From assembly GCA_003164825.1 (NCBI GenBank), contig PLUH01000032.1, forward strand, positions 1,025 to 6,738: a stretch of DNA of 5,714 bases. The letters are read 5' to 3'. The number at the start of each line of letters is the position of its first letter. Position 1 is the first letter of the stretch. The notes below the pieces were generated by a model. That model was given only the letters and a program-made list of their open reading frames with translations. It was not told where the DNA came from and ran no database searches. Below, piece after piece: positions 5,637 through 5,714 of the stretch. This stretch comes from Hyphomicrobiales bacterium (lineage in GTDB: Bacteria > Pseudomonadota > Alphaproteobacteria > Rhizobiales > Beijerinckiaceae). The position numbers and the translations under genes were made by a program.

Positions 5637-5666
5637 ACGATGAAGACCTAACTCACTGAAATTACT

Positions 5667-5714
5667 TGGCGCGCCCGACAGGATTCGAACCTGTGACCTC
5701 TGCCTTCGGAGGGC
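5667..5714 (-). tRNA. tRNA-Arg(CCG), 3' part (cut by window end)
   Basis: Only the 3' two thirds is present. On the minus strand it runs from the anticodon stem (GCC), loop CTCCGAA (anticodon CCG, Arg) and GGCAG, through variable loop AGGTC and T arm ACAGG-TTCGAAT-CCTGT, to acceptor strand CGGGCGC, discriminator G and an encoded CCA (5669-5667). The D arm and 5' acceptor strand lie beyond the window. Its 3' end is 30 bp from the IS66 right end, and it is transcribed toward the transposase with no terminator visible in between. Confidence 0.94.

Noticed and set aside
1..5714. CRISPR array, toxin-antitoxin, phage or defence genes
   Set aside because: No regularly spaced repeats were seen, and every substantial coding region is accounted for by housekeeping genes, one exported protein and one IS.

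Overview
The window looks like chromosomal DNA of a GC-rich alphaproteobacterium, most likely of the Rhizobiales (Hyphomicrobiales). The clues are the style of the housekeeping proteins, the map-radC gene pair, and a PEPxxWA-type PEP-CTERM sorting tail. Genus cannot be fixed from sequence alone.

Left part (1-1200). The 3' end of a secreted PEP-CTERM protein gene (+) is followed, tail to tail and only 10 bp away, by a complete tRNA-Leu(UAA) gene (-). Next comes a xanthine phosphoribosyltransferase gene (gpt, -).

Middle (1198-3773). A single-domain CinA/MoaB-like protein gene (-) lies upstream of gpt and probably shares its transcript. A 177-bp divergent intergenic region separates it from the plus-strand pair map (type I methionine aminopeptidase) and radC (JAB/JAMM-domain protein). 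These two overlap by ATGA, so they are probably translationally coupled. All four genes look intact.

Right part (3774-5714). After a 135-bp gap lies a complete insertion sequence of the IS66 family (3909-5636, 1728 bp). It has 24-bp terminal inverted repeats (23/24 match) and one transposase ORF on the minus strand, without tnpA/tnpB helper genes. No 8-bp target duplication is visible. Thirty bases beyond it the window ends inside a tRNA-Arg(CCG) gene (-), which is transcribed toward the transposase.

Four of the five protein genes are housekeeping or exported-protein genes; the IS is the only mobile element. I saw no CRISPR, phage, toxin-antitoxin or defence genes, and nothing that amounts to a new multi-gene system. 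The less ordinary signals are: a cluster of paired ATGs, a mini-ORF and a 10-bp hairpin at the transposase start; the missing target duplication; a small ORF that runs into the left IS end; and an apparent duplication of the RadC domain-start motif in its N-terminal extension.
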